A DNA stretch of 64,000 bases from Dichotomocladium elegans. Lineage: Eukaryota; Mucoromycota; Mucoromycetes; Mucorales; Lichtheimiaceae. The stretch is from the NCBI GenBank assembly GCA_025716815.1, contig JAIXMN010000002.1:1860001-1924000 (forward strand), in the 5' to 3' direction. Positions 48,708 to 60,161 of the stretch are shown here, piece after piece. Both the position numbers and the translations under genes were made by a program. The stretch's first letter is position 1. Each line of letters begins with the position of its first letter. The notes beneath the pieces were generated by a model that was given only the letters and a program-made list of their open reading frames with translations, made no database searches and was not told the origin of the DNA.

Positions 48708-50056
48708 TTATTCTTGATTCCCCCGCATTTGCCACAGATGATGCGAAAGGTCTGTTCGTAGTTGCATGTACATATTCCGATCCTTGATCATCCTGTCGCG
48801 GCCAGTCAACTCTTCAAGATTATTGTTATCTTGACGGGAAACCAGGGCAATAGGATCTTCTTCGTGAAGATATTGCGGGTCATCATCGTCGCGCTCATCC
48901 TCGACGATCATGTTATGCATGATAATGCATGCCTTCATGACCTTTTCAAGGTCGGAATGCTTCCACAATCTTGCTGGTCTGGAAATGATCTGGAAGCGGC
49001 CTTGAAGAACCCCGAAAGCTCTCTCGATATCTTTACGTACGCTTTCATGGACGGTAGTAAAATACTATAAAGAAAACAACCCCATATTAGAAACAGATAT
49101 ACAAAAATAGTGTAGCTACATACCTGTTCGCGCTGTCCTCTTGGTTCAGCGTACGCCTGAACAATAGTCGACCATTTTGGATATATTCCATCCGCCAAGT
49201 AGTATCCCATCGAATACTTGTTGTTGTTGATAGTGAATTCGACAGGAGGGAGACGTCCAGACGCGATGTTATCCATTAAATTGGACCTATTCAAGACATT
49301 GATATCATTCAGAGTTCCAGGTTGCCCAAAAAAGGCATGCCAAATCCATAAATCGCTTGAAGCAACTGCTTCAAGGATTACTGTTGGCGCTTTCTCCTTG
49401 CCGGAAAACTGGCCGTGCCATGCCGTTGGGCAATTTTTCCATACCCAATGCATGCAATCTAGCGAGCCAAGCATTCCTGGAAAGCCACGTTTGGCATTCG
49501 CTGCCAGTATCTTCTCCAGGTCGGATGCATTCGGGGAGCGAAGGTACTGGGCACCAAATACGTTGATAACGCCAGAACAGAACCGCTTCATAGCCTCCAA
49601 CCCGGTACTTTCCGCCATGTCAAAGTACTCGTCAAACATATCAGAGCTCGTGCCATAAGCCAGCTGCCTCATGGCCATCGTCGCTTTCTGGAGAGCCGAA
49701 TGACCGAGCTTTCCTGCTGCATCAGTTTTCTGACGAAAATATTCGTCATGGTCCTCCAAAGCGTTTACAATTCGGAGGAAAAGGTCTCGGCCCATCCGAA
49801 AACGGCGCCGGAAGCGGTTGGCTGGATACCTTGGGTATTCAGCAAAGTAATCCTGATAAAGCCTTTCACCGCTCTGAACACGATCGCGGTGAATAGTGCG
49901 GCGTCCTGGTACAGATCCGCCTCTCTTAGATGGATATTCCATTTCTTCGCGTTCTGCTTCAAGCAAACTCCGGATACGCTTTTGGTTATTGCGCCAGTAT
50001 ATTTCCTCATCATCTGCTTCAGCAAAAAGTTCTGCTAGCTGTCTTGGGGTGGCCAT
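48708..50056 (-). CDS. PIF/Harbinger DDE transposase
   Basis: Catalyses excision and integration. Exons 50056-49124 and 49064-48708 join in phase 0 across a 59-nt intron to give 429 aa. The N-terminal half is helical and basic (RTIHRDRVQSGERLYQDYF, RFRRRFRMGRDLFLRIV). The catalytic core holds the first Asp in GSLDCMHWVWKNCPTAWHG, the second Asp in FFGQPGTLNDINVLNRS and the Glu in RKDIERAFGVLQGRF, which is supplied only after splicing. IIMHNMIVEDERDDDDPQ follows. These match the plant/fungal DDE_Tnp_4 (PF04827) type. No stop or frameshift was found, so it may be functional. It converges with ORF1, with 8 bp between the stop codons. Confidence 0.92.
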
Positions 50057-50223
50057 TTCGAAAAGTAAGAGAAAGAAAACAAAGGTCTCTCTAAATTTAG
50101 CAGAGATATACCACTGGGGAATAAAGTTTCTTAGCTAAAATGGGAAAATAGCGGACCACTAGGGAAAATTGAATTTTTTAAGGTTATTGCTAAAGATGGC
50201 AACATGTCTATGTGGCTTTAGAA

Positions 50224-50246
50224 TAGAAATACCGCTGGGGTTGCTC
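50224..50246 (-). repeat. Right terminal inverted repeat of the Harbinger element
   Basis: Inverted copy of 47607-47629, followed by the TCA duplicate. Confidence 0.9.
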
Positions 50247-50389
50247 TCAGCCGCCAACGGATTGGGTAGAACGGCGCTTCGAGCAACAGCAACAACACGT
50301 GCATTGCTCTAGGTGATGGCATGGTAAGCCGTCGCCTTAGCAATGCCATTTGACACACCAGCGACAATCAAAACAGTCAATGCTGCCAT

Positions 50390-51743
50390 GAAGGTTTATT
50401 TTCCGGTAGGGCTGAGGCAAAATTATACAGCAGATCCGTCGCCATGCGCCCAAACGCAAATACAGCCATCGCTCGTGTTATTTCCCCAGGCCATGTTCCA
50501 CAAATGACCTTTTGATTGTTTAATATAGTGGCCCAGGTCGTGATTATTGCTGTTATCCTGGCCGTCCTCCCGCCATCCCCCCTTCCCCCCTCTGTAGACC
50601 ACTTCCTTTATTTGTAGATCCTGTAGGATTCTCTTTGTGCAAGGGATACTGCTAATATTCGATAATGATGAAGAGCAGCTTCATTCGATGAATGATTGCT
50701 GTTGAATTAGTGTTTACGCCCTGTGAGCTTCTTAACAAATTCTGTAGATCGATGATCTATCTAATAAAAAGGTTCGTGGTTGTCGAATCTATCTCTTTGA
50801 TGCTCTTGGTTTTTCTTATGAAGACGAGAGATGACACACCGCAGAGCGTTTCTCAATGCTAGATCGCCACGTTTACTGAATACAATTTTTCTGCTCTTTC
50901 GTCGCTGTGCCTGACTCCCGAATACAGTGTCACAAGATGAAAGAGAACTCCTTCCTACGAACCAAAAAGAAGTTCTCTCTCTATTTTTCCGACAGGATAG
51001 AGTAAAAAGTCCGGAAATGCTTTTAAGGCAATATAATGCAGGACTTCTTCATATTCTCTCTGTTACAATGACCCACAGTACGAGCAGAAAAAGAGGCAAA
51101 GGACACCAGCAAAAAGCACTGCCACTGTTTTTTTTCCAAGGGCAGTTTTCGGTACGACCGCGCATTTTAGTGAAACAAGGTCATGTGAGCCCAAAAAAAG
51201 AAAGGTGCAGGGGGGGGAATAAATTTTCCCATCCTCTTTCAAGGAACTAATGTGCAGTGGACGATGACGATACTGTCCAGAATTCCCACTTGTCAGAAAG
51301 GGAGACTGGGAGACAAAAAGATAAATGGAATCTCGTGACTGACGGATGTTAGTGATGTTGCACCCGTAATTAGATTGTAATACTAAGGAAATGGAGAGAA
51401 GAGTTCTAAATCCAAGCACTATAGTCATGATTCAAAGCAGGTGCATGTGTATCTGTCTGTTCTAAACGAGACGCACCTTTCTAAGGAACCCTGCCTACTG
51501 GTTCCTGTTTGTGACAAGAAGGTTGAAATAACGGAACTTATTAATAGCGAGAGTTTTTTGGGGGAGCAGGAGGCGGCAGAGATGAGCATACAAATAAGGC
51601 ATAGAAGGAATGCCGCCAAAAAAGTCGTTTGTGATGAATGTGACGACCCAAGCTGGGTTAATGTTATTCACCCTGTAAAAAAGAAAAAAAAGGATTGGCG
51701 TGTCTCTTCCTCTTTTACTCTTATTTTAGATTTCTTTAAACGT
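50390..51743. other. Intergenic region
   Basis: About 1.35 kb. Just before the next gene the frame of its first exon stays open back to about 51441 (including SIQIRHRRNAAKKVV, from an in-frame Met at 51582), so an N-terminal extension or an upstream exon is possible. Otherwise I see nothing. Confidence 0.4.
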
Positions 51744-54346
51744 ATGGTTATCTCATCAACTTCTCTTCCGCTTATGATGCCGGTCGTCAACAAGGCCAAG
51801 AAGCGGCGTTCTTGCCCTGACCCTTCAATCGCTGTCCATCAAAGTGTCAATAACCTAGACGACTGCATTATGAGTACTACCGCTGCCAAACAATTTCCTG
51901 ACCCACACGACTGGGATGATGGTCCTGTTTTTCGTGCGACAATTGCTCAGCTTGAGGCCAAGACGAGCAGCCTTAAAGCCGCAGTAAAGCATATTCTCAA
52001 GGCCGCCACCACTTCGTTAAGAGCCCGCCAAACTCTGCTTGAAGCCGACGCCGACTTTATATCCGCTCTCCGCGAGACTTCCTGCACGCAGCCACTGTTT
52101 CGTCATTACCTGGACAACGTCTCGAGCAGCATTCAGGAACAGCGAAAGCAGCTCCAACGCGACATGCAGATGTTCCTCATTGACCCATTGCAAGAATTAT
52201 ACGATCTTGATCTTAAGCAGGCAGAGGCGAAGCGGCGGCATTTTGAGGATGAAAGCAAAAAATATTATGCGAGCCTGTCGAAATACCTTGGCAAAAAATC
52301 GAGCACAAAGGGCGACTCCAAGCATCTTACAAAGAAATGCCGTTTCGATATGATCCGTTTTGATTACCACACGTTCCTCGTCGACCTACACTGCGGCAAG
52401 AAAGAGACCGAGCTCCTGTATCACCTTGTCAACCTTCATCAAAAGCAACATCGCTTCCATGCCACCATGAGAGATATCCTCGATTCTGAATCATCAGGTT
52501 TACAAGCGTTTTCGTCTCTCCTTGCACACGCATCTCAGGAGCACACGGCTGTGGTCAAGGAGCGGTCGGAAACACGGCGAGCTTTAGAGGCTGGATACAG
52601 GGCCGCAGCCCTGTCGCCCACCGACTCGTCAAATCTGTCTCTGAGTGACCACAAGCCAGAGAGCCTGTTCCAGGGGATCCGCGACCTGCAGTGCTTTGAC
52701 CACAGCCTAAAGTCCGCGGCTGGACGGCGCAAGGAGGGCGTTCTGTTTGCCACGTCCCGACCCCTCAAGGTCAACGACTCGGACAGGCCCCCCACGGGGG
52801 TCTCATGGCACAAGTGAGGCCTAGTGATACCCAGGTTGGCCTCATTATCATCTGACCATTGCTATTCTCTCCCCCGTGCTTCATTTAGATATTGGTGCGT
52901 CCTCAGTGCTGGTCAGCTGTACGAATATAGCAACTGGAAACGCAGTTTGGAGCCTCACATGGGGCCAGTGAATCTCCGGTTTGCGACTGTGCGTGTGGCG
53001 CGTAATACGGATCGACGCTTCTGCTTTGAGGTGATCACACCCAGGTTTCGGCGCCTGTACCAAGCCATATCACAGGATGATATGCAGAATTGGATTACCA
53101 CCATCAACAATGCTATCGAGAGCGTACTCAATGGACAAGGCAGTGCACTCCACCTCTCGGACGAACAAGACGAAGACAACGAACCCATCAAGGCAGAAAA
53201 GCGCCCCAAATCGTGGGTGGCAGGCCATAAATTGACCTTGAGCGGCGCCCTCGTCAACATGGCAGCCGACACGGATGCTAAAGAAAAGAAGCGCAAGCTG
53301 CATCGACATTCGATCGGCCATGCCACGATGATGCCTGCTAAACGACACGCTCCTGACATGACCCATAACCTTCCTTCACATACCCTTGTTGACCAAATGT
53401 ACAAGGCTGACATTGGAAATACCCAATGTGCTGACTGCGGTGCGGACAAGCCAGACTGGTGTTCGCTCAATCTGGGGATATTCATCTGTATTGGTAAATT
53501 CCATGACCCTCCGATGCTCCTGAGCTGTGATTAACTCGGATATTGCCTCTCTTTTTTTCTCTCCTTAAAACAGAATGCTCGGGCATCCACCGTAGCCTTG
53601 GATCACACATTTCCAAGGTCAGATCCTTAACACTCGATAGCAATTCTTTTACACCTCCCGTAGTCGATATGTTCCTGGCGGTGGGAAACTCGCGGGCTAA
53701 TGCCATCTGGCATGCACAGGATGGCGTCCCACGACCTAATGCAGCCGACCCGCGCGACACAAAAGTTAATTATGTGTTTTTAAAATACCGCGATCATGCA
53801 CTCCTTGAATCGCATGATGTTGATGATCCCCAAAAGCTCCTTTTTGAGGCTATCGAGACCGATGATATACCCAAAGCACTCAAGGCTATTGCCCTAGGTG
53901 CCAATGTCAATCTGCCACGACAACAACAATATCGCTATGACAATATTAACGATGACGATGACGACGATGATGATGACGACGACGACGATCTCTTATTTAC
54001 TCCCGAATCGGAAGAATTCATTACGCTACCAGTCTTGGATGCAGAAGGCCAGCATGTCCCTGACCAGAGCCTCAGACTACCGCTTCCCGCTTTCCGGAAT
54101 AAGCTCTCAGTAGGCCGCTTTCCACTTCAGATGGCTCTGGCATCAGAATCTCTAGCTATGGCCGAATTCCTCATCCAAAATGGCGCTGATCCTGCAGCTA
54201 CAGACCCGGAAACTGGATGCAAGCTCACTGACCTTGTACTCCGGAGCGGCGCGATCGGCGACCGTTCGCGTGCGTATTTCGATTACAAAGTTCAACTACT
54301 CCAATCCGGTACACAGCAAAAAGCGACCACAATAAGCGTTCTTTGA
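51744..54346 (+). CDS. BAR-PH-ArfGAP-ankyrin protein (ACAP/centaurin-type)
   Basis: GTPase-activating protein for Arf small GTPases on curved membranes. Three exons (51744-52813, 52889-53493, 53574-54346) give 815 aa. The BAR domain is about residues 45-285 (PVFRATIAQLEAKTSSLKAA, ALRETSCTQPLFRHYLDNVS, LQRDMQMFLIDPLQELYDLD). The PH domain is about 355-450, starting YWCVLSAGQLYEYSNWKRS and ending MQNWITTINNAI. The ArfGAP zinc finger (CADC, then CIECSGIHRSLGSHISKVR) has the arginine finger, and the intron falls inside CI|EC. C-terminal ankyrin-like repeats follow (PLQMALASESLAMAEFLIQN, GADPAATDPE), interrupted by a 13-Asp run coded by a GAT/GAC repeat (53951-53990). The start Met at 51744 is chosen by closeness to the BAR domain. 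Acts at Golgi, endosome or plasma membrane (family knowledge). Confidence 0.92.
53951..53990 (+). repeat. GAT/GAC trinucleotide run inside the ArfGAP gene
   Basis: In-frame repeat coding about 13 Asp in a loop before the final ankyrin-like repeats. GAT and GAC are mixed, so the tract may be under selection for Asp rather than simple slippage. Confidence 0.9.
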
Positions 54347-54730
54347 GCGCTCCTCTTAAACGAAGTCTTCTAACAATCCTTTCGCTCTGTAAAACGTATT
54401 TAATTCTCTATCTAATTCATTTCTTGTTCTTGATTGTACATGTTTTTAATATAAGCTACGTAATTATAAAAACCGCTTGCATAGTCGCCATGCTGTTCAA
54501 GAGAGCGATGACGACGTTCGGTGACGTTGAAGGGCAAAATCGATCAAAACGCCCTCGATTGCAATATTTGGCAGTCGTGGTTTTGTTTTGTGAAACAAAT
54601 GGGTAGCAGGACGATATTGGAGCGTTGTTTCAATCTCTGCATGAGCCTTTTTTTTTTACGGACGTTCTCCTTTGAGTGTCTTTTTTTTTCGTTTCTTCCT
54701 TTCCCCTTTTCTTTTCATCTTCCACCAACC
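54347..54730. other. Spacer between the ArfGAP and OSCA genes
   Basis: 384 bp, T-rich toward the right end (54650-54720), which is typical of fungal promoters just before a start codon. No gene. Confidence 0.5.
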
Positions 54731-57700
54731 ATGTCGGATTCTCCAGAAGATCAGATTGGGTAACACTTGCCAGAATAAATAGATCACTGTTTACATTCGT
54801 GGACCATCTCTCCCTCCCCCGTCCGACCTGCTGGACTTGATTATATTCACAGTACGAATTAACGCTCTATTCCGTTCAGGGCGGATAATTCCATACAGAC
54901 TTTCACATCTGCGTTATGGTTCAACGGCGCAATGATGGTTGGCTTCTTCGGTGTGTTTGTTGTGGTCAGGAGCCGCCGAGCTCAAGTCTACGAGCCACGA
55001 TCGTACCTTGTCGACAAAACGTGAGTTCTCAGAACAGAAAACGGAGTTCGACATGGTGACAGAAGAGGAAACAAACTGATGTTGCGATAATAAGACGTCA
55101 GCCACCACCTCTTGGGAGCGCAGGCTTTTCATGGATACCCAGCATATTGCGAATACCCGATGTAGAGCTACTCCAACGTATCGGTCTTGATCGGTTTATG
55201 GTCTTGCGATTCTTAAAAATGGGTTTTGTTACCTTTACCCTTTTTTCGGTCCTTGCCCTGCCCATACTTCTTCCTCTCAACACCATCAATCAGCTCAACT
55301 CGGACGGTCTTAACCTTTTCACGATTGGTAACATCAAGGATAAAAATCGACTATGGGCGCACTTGGTGCTCTCAGTAATCCTTTCCGGTACACATATACT
55401 TTTTTTATATAGATTGATAGAGGATGTGTGTATAAAGTGGATGAAGTCGGTAACTGTCATCTATTATGTTAGCCGGTCTTGTCTACTTAATTTACCGGGA
55501 AACAAGAGTATACCTTGTCCTACGGCGCCGGTACTTGCTGAGCCCTGGATACGCGAATACAGTTACCGCACGCACACTCTACGTTCCATCAATCCCAAAA
55601 AGCACGAATACTGTTGCTGAGCTCCACAAGATCTTTGACCGCTTCCCTGGCGGCGTGCGTCGCATCTGGATGACACGGTTCGTTCGCTCGTTCGTTCAGT
55701 TACCGACACTTGTACTACCACCATGATCCATTATGAACTGATCGATCATTTTGCGTGATCTATATAGAGATACCAAGGATTTGCCAGATCAGATCAAAGA
55801 CCGCGAAAAGCATGTCAAGGGCTTGGAAGGCGCAATCACTGACGCGATTAGCAAGACATACAAACATAATGCAAAGAAAGGTGCTGAAGTTGAGCTTGGC
55901 GGGCCAGGGTCGCATATCCCCGACAAGCTACGTCCTACGCATCGTGTGACTCCTCTTCCTGTCAGCGTTCCGTGCGTAGGCCGCAAGGTGGACTCGATTG
56001 AATATTACCGGAGCGAGATCAAAGAACTGAACGACAAAATCCTAGCTTCTCAGCGTGCACCTGAACAGTTTACGCAGCTTAACTCGGCATTCATTGAGTT
56101 CAACCAGCAAATCGCAGCCCACATGGCCGCCCAATGCGTCATCCATTCCCAGGAGTTACAGATGGCACCTCGGTATTTGCAGGTTGCACCAAGCGACATC
56201 ATCTGGGAGAACATGAACGTGCGGTCCATTGAACGCCTTATCCGCCGTTTCCTGAGTCTGACGATCACCGGTGTTGTTGTTATTTTTTGGGCAATTCCAG
56301 GTATGTCGTGCATGCTTCCACATACACAATTGTAACGATTTTATATACTCAATGAAATAATCCCTCATCCATATGCACGTAAACTCAGTTGGCTTTGTCC
56401 AGGCTGTCTCAAATATTGAAACGCTCAGCAAACTGGTTCCTTTCCTCTCTAAGCTCAACGATCTTCCTGCCACAGTCGTCGGTATCATTCAGGGTATCCT
56501 GCCTGCAGTTGCGCTCGCGGTGCTTGTTGCGTTAGTTCCGGTATTCTTTGAATGTACGTATCACGGGTGTTTGTTTGTTTGCTTTGCTTTGCTTGCATAT
56601 TCATGCACGGATCGACGTATAACAGATCTCTCGACCAAGGAAGGAACGCCTCAGAAATCAGCAGTCGACCTCGCAGTGTTGGACAAATACTTCTTTTTCC
56701 TTGTAAGTCCAAGAGCTTGTTGACCACGTGCACAGACACAGAAGCTTATCTGCTGCTTAGTATGTTGATGTCGTGTTGCTTTCTACCGCCGTGGGCGGTG
56801 TGCTCCACGTTATCTCAGCAATTAAGGACAACCCACTCAGTATCATTGACACCCTCGCTACGTCGTTGCCCAAGGTTGGTTCCTCTTCTCATTCACACAA
56901 AAAAGGACCGTCCTGATCATTCAACCCATGTAGGCCAGTACGTTCTTTATCACATACGTTATGCTTCAGGCTTTCAACGGCACCGCAAAGCAGATGTTGT
57001 TGATAAGTTCACTCGCGAAGTCCTATATTTTTCCATTTCTTACCAAGACACCGCGCGACATTTACGTGCAAAAGACAAAAGCGCCCATCATCACGCTTGG
57101 AACCCTAGTGCCCGGACACACGTTGATCTTTGTGCTTGGTATCTTGTATTCAACGATTGCGCCACTCATCCTGCCATTTGCGGCTTTCTACTTTATCCTT
57201 TCATACTTTGTCTATCTTTACCAGTTCCTGTTCGTGTATGAGATGGAGTACGAAACTGGAGGATTGGCATTCCCTCGAGCACTCCGACATGTCTATATCG
57301 GCCTGTTCACGTGGCAACTCACGATGATTGGTCTTCTTGCCATCCAGGTTGCGATCCCGCAGCTGATCATTATGGCTATTACCTTTGTAGCGTCGGTCTT
57401 TAGCATGGCCCTCTACGATCTCTCCTTCAAGCCTCTGTTCGAGTTCTTGCCCATCCAGCAGAACAACAAGGAGCTCATGGTCAGCACAGAGGATGCCATC
57501 GAGAACGCAGAGGCGGACAAGACCGTGCTGCTCTCGCATCAAGATGCCAATGACCCCGACCCTGGTTCATTGCCGACCAAGCGAGGTGAACGGAGCGTGC
57601 AACGGCTACAACCCGACCAGAAAACGAGCCAAGATGATGAGGAGGTGTTGCCGGTGGATGCAGAGGCTGCGAGTGCGCACCTGCGAAAGCGCCTGAAACA

Positions 57701-58115
57701 GCAGCAATCATCGAATCGATCGACCCCGATGGGTGCGAATGCTGGGGCCGGCGACAGCGATCAGTCGTTTGCCATGTCGACAGCACGTGCTGTGTTCGAT
57801 GTCGAGTATTACATGAACCCTTCACTGTACCAGGCCCAGCCGACGGTGTGGCTTCCCGAGGACGACCTGGGGATCACCGACTACGAAATGGACCGACTGA
57901 GGGAATTAAGCATCATCACGAGCTCTGAGGGCGCGAGGGCTGTGCATGCCGGCAACAGGGGACAGAAATCAAACATCGTGCTCGATCATGGGCTCTTTGA
58001 GGAAGGTGGTCGAGGCATCCCGCACGAGGCACCCACCCCCAACACAGCCAAGGATCCAACACAGACCGCAGCGAATAGCCTAAATATCGTTAGTGCCTTT
58101 GCGCTTAGTAGCTAA
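54731..58115 (+). CDS. OSCA/CSC1-type (DUF221) ion channel or membrane protein
   Basis: Predicted mechano- or osmosensitive cation channel/scramblase of the TMEM63-OSCA family (yeast Csc1, Rsn1, Phm7 relatives). Nine exons (54731-54759, 54880-55020, 55095-55387, 55473-55677, 55768-56300, 56389-56553, 56626-56702, 56761-56874, 56934-58115) give 912 aa with consistent phases. Layout: short N-terminus, TM0 (SALWFNGAMMVGFFGVFVVV), two TMs around VTFTLFSVLALPILLPLN and AHLVLSVILSGLVYLIY, a cytosolic PHM7_cyt loop (TARTLYVPSIP, WMTRDTKDLPDQIKDREKHV), then the RSN1_7TM core (ITGVVVIFWAIPVGFVQAVS, FFEYLSTKEGTPQKSAVDL, FFITYVMLQAFNGTA). The tail of about 220 residues is hydrophilic and Gln/Ser-rich. 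Intron 4 has an unusual donor (CG|GTTCGT), as does intron 8 (AAG|GTTGGT). Confidence 0.93.
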
Positions 58116-58788
58116 TTATGGGGATTCTAAACATGGGCGTGCTTTGCTTGCTGCCGCTTAATACCATGCAAATGAATTTCTTTTTTATCCCCAACTTGCA
58201 AAAGTGGCGGATGATTCACACCAATCGATTGATTTCGTGCAACGGACGATAACCGAAGCACAGACTTTTCTTTCCTTTAGGATACTTATCACATGGCTAT
58301 TTGCCCAAAAGATAATTCTGAACAGAGTAGGGGTCCTCCCTCCCTTGCTTTTTTTTTTTATAATAAATGTCAGAATGGCGAGTAACACGCTACATGCTGT
58401 CCCATTATTTAACACAATGAATTAACACAATGAAAAAGAAAAGGAGTATAGGTTGGTCTAGTCGGGATGCACAATGGTGGGAAGGGCGGAGTAGACGGAG
58501 GAGAAAGAAAAAGGGTAAACTGTGCGTTTCTTGAAGAAGTAGGTGGTGGAGGAAGAAGCCGAGAGGATGATACAGATAAAAAGAGAAACAGTTGGAGGAA
58601 AGATGTGGATAGTGTGTATAAATGTGTATATGGAATGGGACTCTTTTCTTTTCTTGGGATCCCTTTCACTCTTCTTGCGATAAAGGTATTTTTAGTTGTA
58701 GGTGTCGTTCTTCAAAGAGCTAAGGAAAAGAAAAGACGGGTCAGTTTCTTTTGCTCCACACGTGTAAGAGAGAAGTCAAAACATTCGC
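58116..58788. other. Convergent 3' flanks, OSCA and GMD genes
   Basis: About 670 bp between convergent genes. A 118-codon plus frame (58467-58823) is purine-rich low complexity and runs into GMD; not a gene. Confidence 0.5.
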
Positions 58789-60161
58789 TTACCCCTCAAT
58801 ATCAGCAACGACCATCTCAGTGACCAGCTCATCGAAGGTAACCTTGCGCTTCCAGTTCAACTCCTTGTTAGCCTTGGCGGGATCACCCAAAAGAAGGTCG
58901 ACCTCAGCAGGACGGAAGTACTTGGGGTCAATGCGGACACGGACCTTGCCAGACTCGGCGTCCTTGCCGATCTCGTTGACACCTTCGCCCTCCCAAACAA
59001 TCTTGCGGCCGGTGACAGCAAAGGCCTTCTCGACAAAGCTACGGACGGTGTGGGTCTCGCCTGTGGCAAGAACAAAGTCATCAGGCTTCTCCTGCTGGAG
59101 CATCAGCCACATGCCCTCGACATAGTCGCGGGCATGACCCCAATCACGCTTAGCGTCGATGTTGCCGAGGTAGAGGCACTCCTGGCGGCCGAGATGGATA
59201 TCAGCAACGGCGCGCGAGATCTTGCGGGTGACAAAGGTACGTCCACGGCGAGGCGACTCGTGGTTGAAGAGGATACCATTGCAGGCATACATGTTGTACG
59301 ACTCGCGGTAGTTGACCGTGATCCAGTAGCCGTAAAGTTTGGCGACACCATAGGGCGAGCGGGGATAGAATGGCGTGGTCTCCTTCTGGGGTGTCTCGAC
59401 CACCTTACCGTACAACTCAGAGGTGGATGCCTGATAGAAGCGGACACGGTCCGTCAGGCCGCAGGTGCGGATGGCATCAAGGAGACGAAGGGTACCGAGG
59501 GCATCCACATCACCAGTGTATTCAGACATGTCAAAGGAAACCTTGACGTGCGACTGGGCAGCCAAGTTGTACACCTCGGTGGGCTGGACCTGCGAGATAA
59601 TGTGCACCAGGCAGGTCGAGTCCGTCAGATCACCGTAGTGGAGGAAGAACTTGACGCCTTGGACGGATATCAGCCATCGCACACTTTCCAACGTTTTGTT
59701 TCCTATCGTTCCTTCCATTCCCTTTCTTACCTTGCTCGTGGCTGTCCTTGTAAATGTGTTCAATACGGCCAGTGTTGAAGGATGAGGAACGACGAATGAT
59801 ACCATGGACCTCGTAGCCCTTCTTGAGCAAAAACTCGGTCAAGTACGAACCGTCCTGGCCAGTGACACCTTTGAAGAGCATCAGAGAGTCAGCGTCATCG
59901 CAATCTCGTCCGAGATGGAAGAAGGAGGAAAGTGGGGTAGGGGAGTTTCGAGATTCCACCTCGCAAGCCGCAACGAGCGAGAGCGCGCGTGCGCACGCAC
60001 GCGCACACACGCTCTCACACGGTGCAGTGAGATGAGAATGGATTAAGACCAGGAAAACCACACTTACCAGTGATGAGCGCAACCTTGCGTTTGCGGTATT
60101 CCTCAAGGGTCATGGAGGAGTTGGTGGCGATCTTGACGGCAGCGAAGACAGATTCAGACAT
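58789..60161 (-). CDS. GMD: GDP-mannose 4,6-dehydratase
   Basis: NADP-dependent SDR enzyme converting GDP-D-mannose to GDP-4-keto-6-deoxymannose, the first step to GDP-L-fucose (cytosol). Three exons (60161-60068, 59868-59731, 59657-58789) give 366 aa, close to the family's usual 370. Rossmann motif GVTGQDG at residues 32-38, split from ALIT by intron 1; then [27 protein letters not shown]; the catalytic region [10 protein letters not shown]; and Y180-GVA-K184 in [52 protein letters not shown] and [14 protein letters not shown] are family hallmarks. No fucose-pathway partner lies in the window. Confidence 0.97.

Larger units (their letters stand above)
47604..50249. mobile_element. PIF/Harbinger transposon, structurally complete (element 47607-50246)
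   Basis: A 2640-bp element with matching terminal inverted repeats of 23 bp (47607-47629 against 50224-50246; starts GAGCAACCCCAGCGGTAT) and a 3-bp target duplication TCA (47604-47606 and 50247-50249), as expected for this superfamily. It carries two convergent genes: a Myb/trihelix-like ORF1 protein on the plus strand and a DDE transposase on the minus strand. Both read through without stops once a single intron is removed from each. The CCCCAGCGGT core recurs inside the left end (around 47680), as a likely subterminal binding site. It sits in an SDR pseudogene. Confidence 0.92.
46995..50389 (-). pseudogene. Decayed SDR paralogue, split by a transposon
   Basis: Second copy of the adjacent dehydrogenase, in two pieces: 50389-50247 and 47606 to about 46995. 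Piece 1: MAALTVLIVAGVSNGIAKAT (compare TGASRGIG of the intact gene), a stop codon, then NARVVAVARSAVLP. Piece 2: DDEGKVNALINIASAG, IVALIQKALPFLRDQEGTII and SKAALNHGIATLLVEKAKVQ, then TNMQ, each aligning with the intact SDR. Removing 47607-50249 (element plus one 3-bp duplicate) joins the pieces in frame (LAAEIDDEGKVNAL). The copy also lacks the segment between the beta-2 strand and the NAG motif and has other frame breaks, so it was dead regardless of the insertion. Confidence 0.85.

Noticed and set aside
48268..48735. A 155-codon minus frame inside the Harbinger element.
   Set aside because: Antisense to ORF1 exon 2.
56552..57241. A 229-codon plus frame inside the OSCA gene.
   Set aside because: It reads through introns 6-8 in the wrong frame; the true exons preserve membrane segments.
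59050..59778. A 242-codon plus-strand open frame.
   Set aside because: It is antisense to GMD exon 3 and exists because of that gene's codon bias; no domain.
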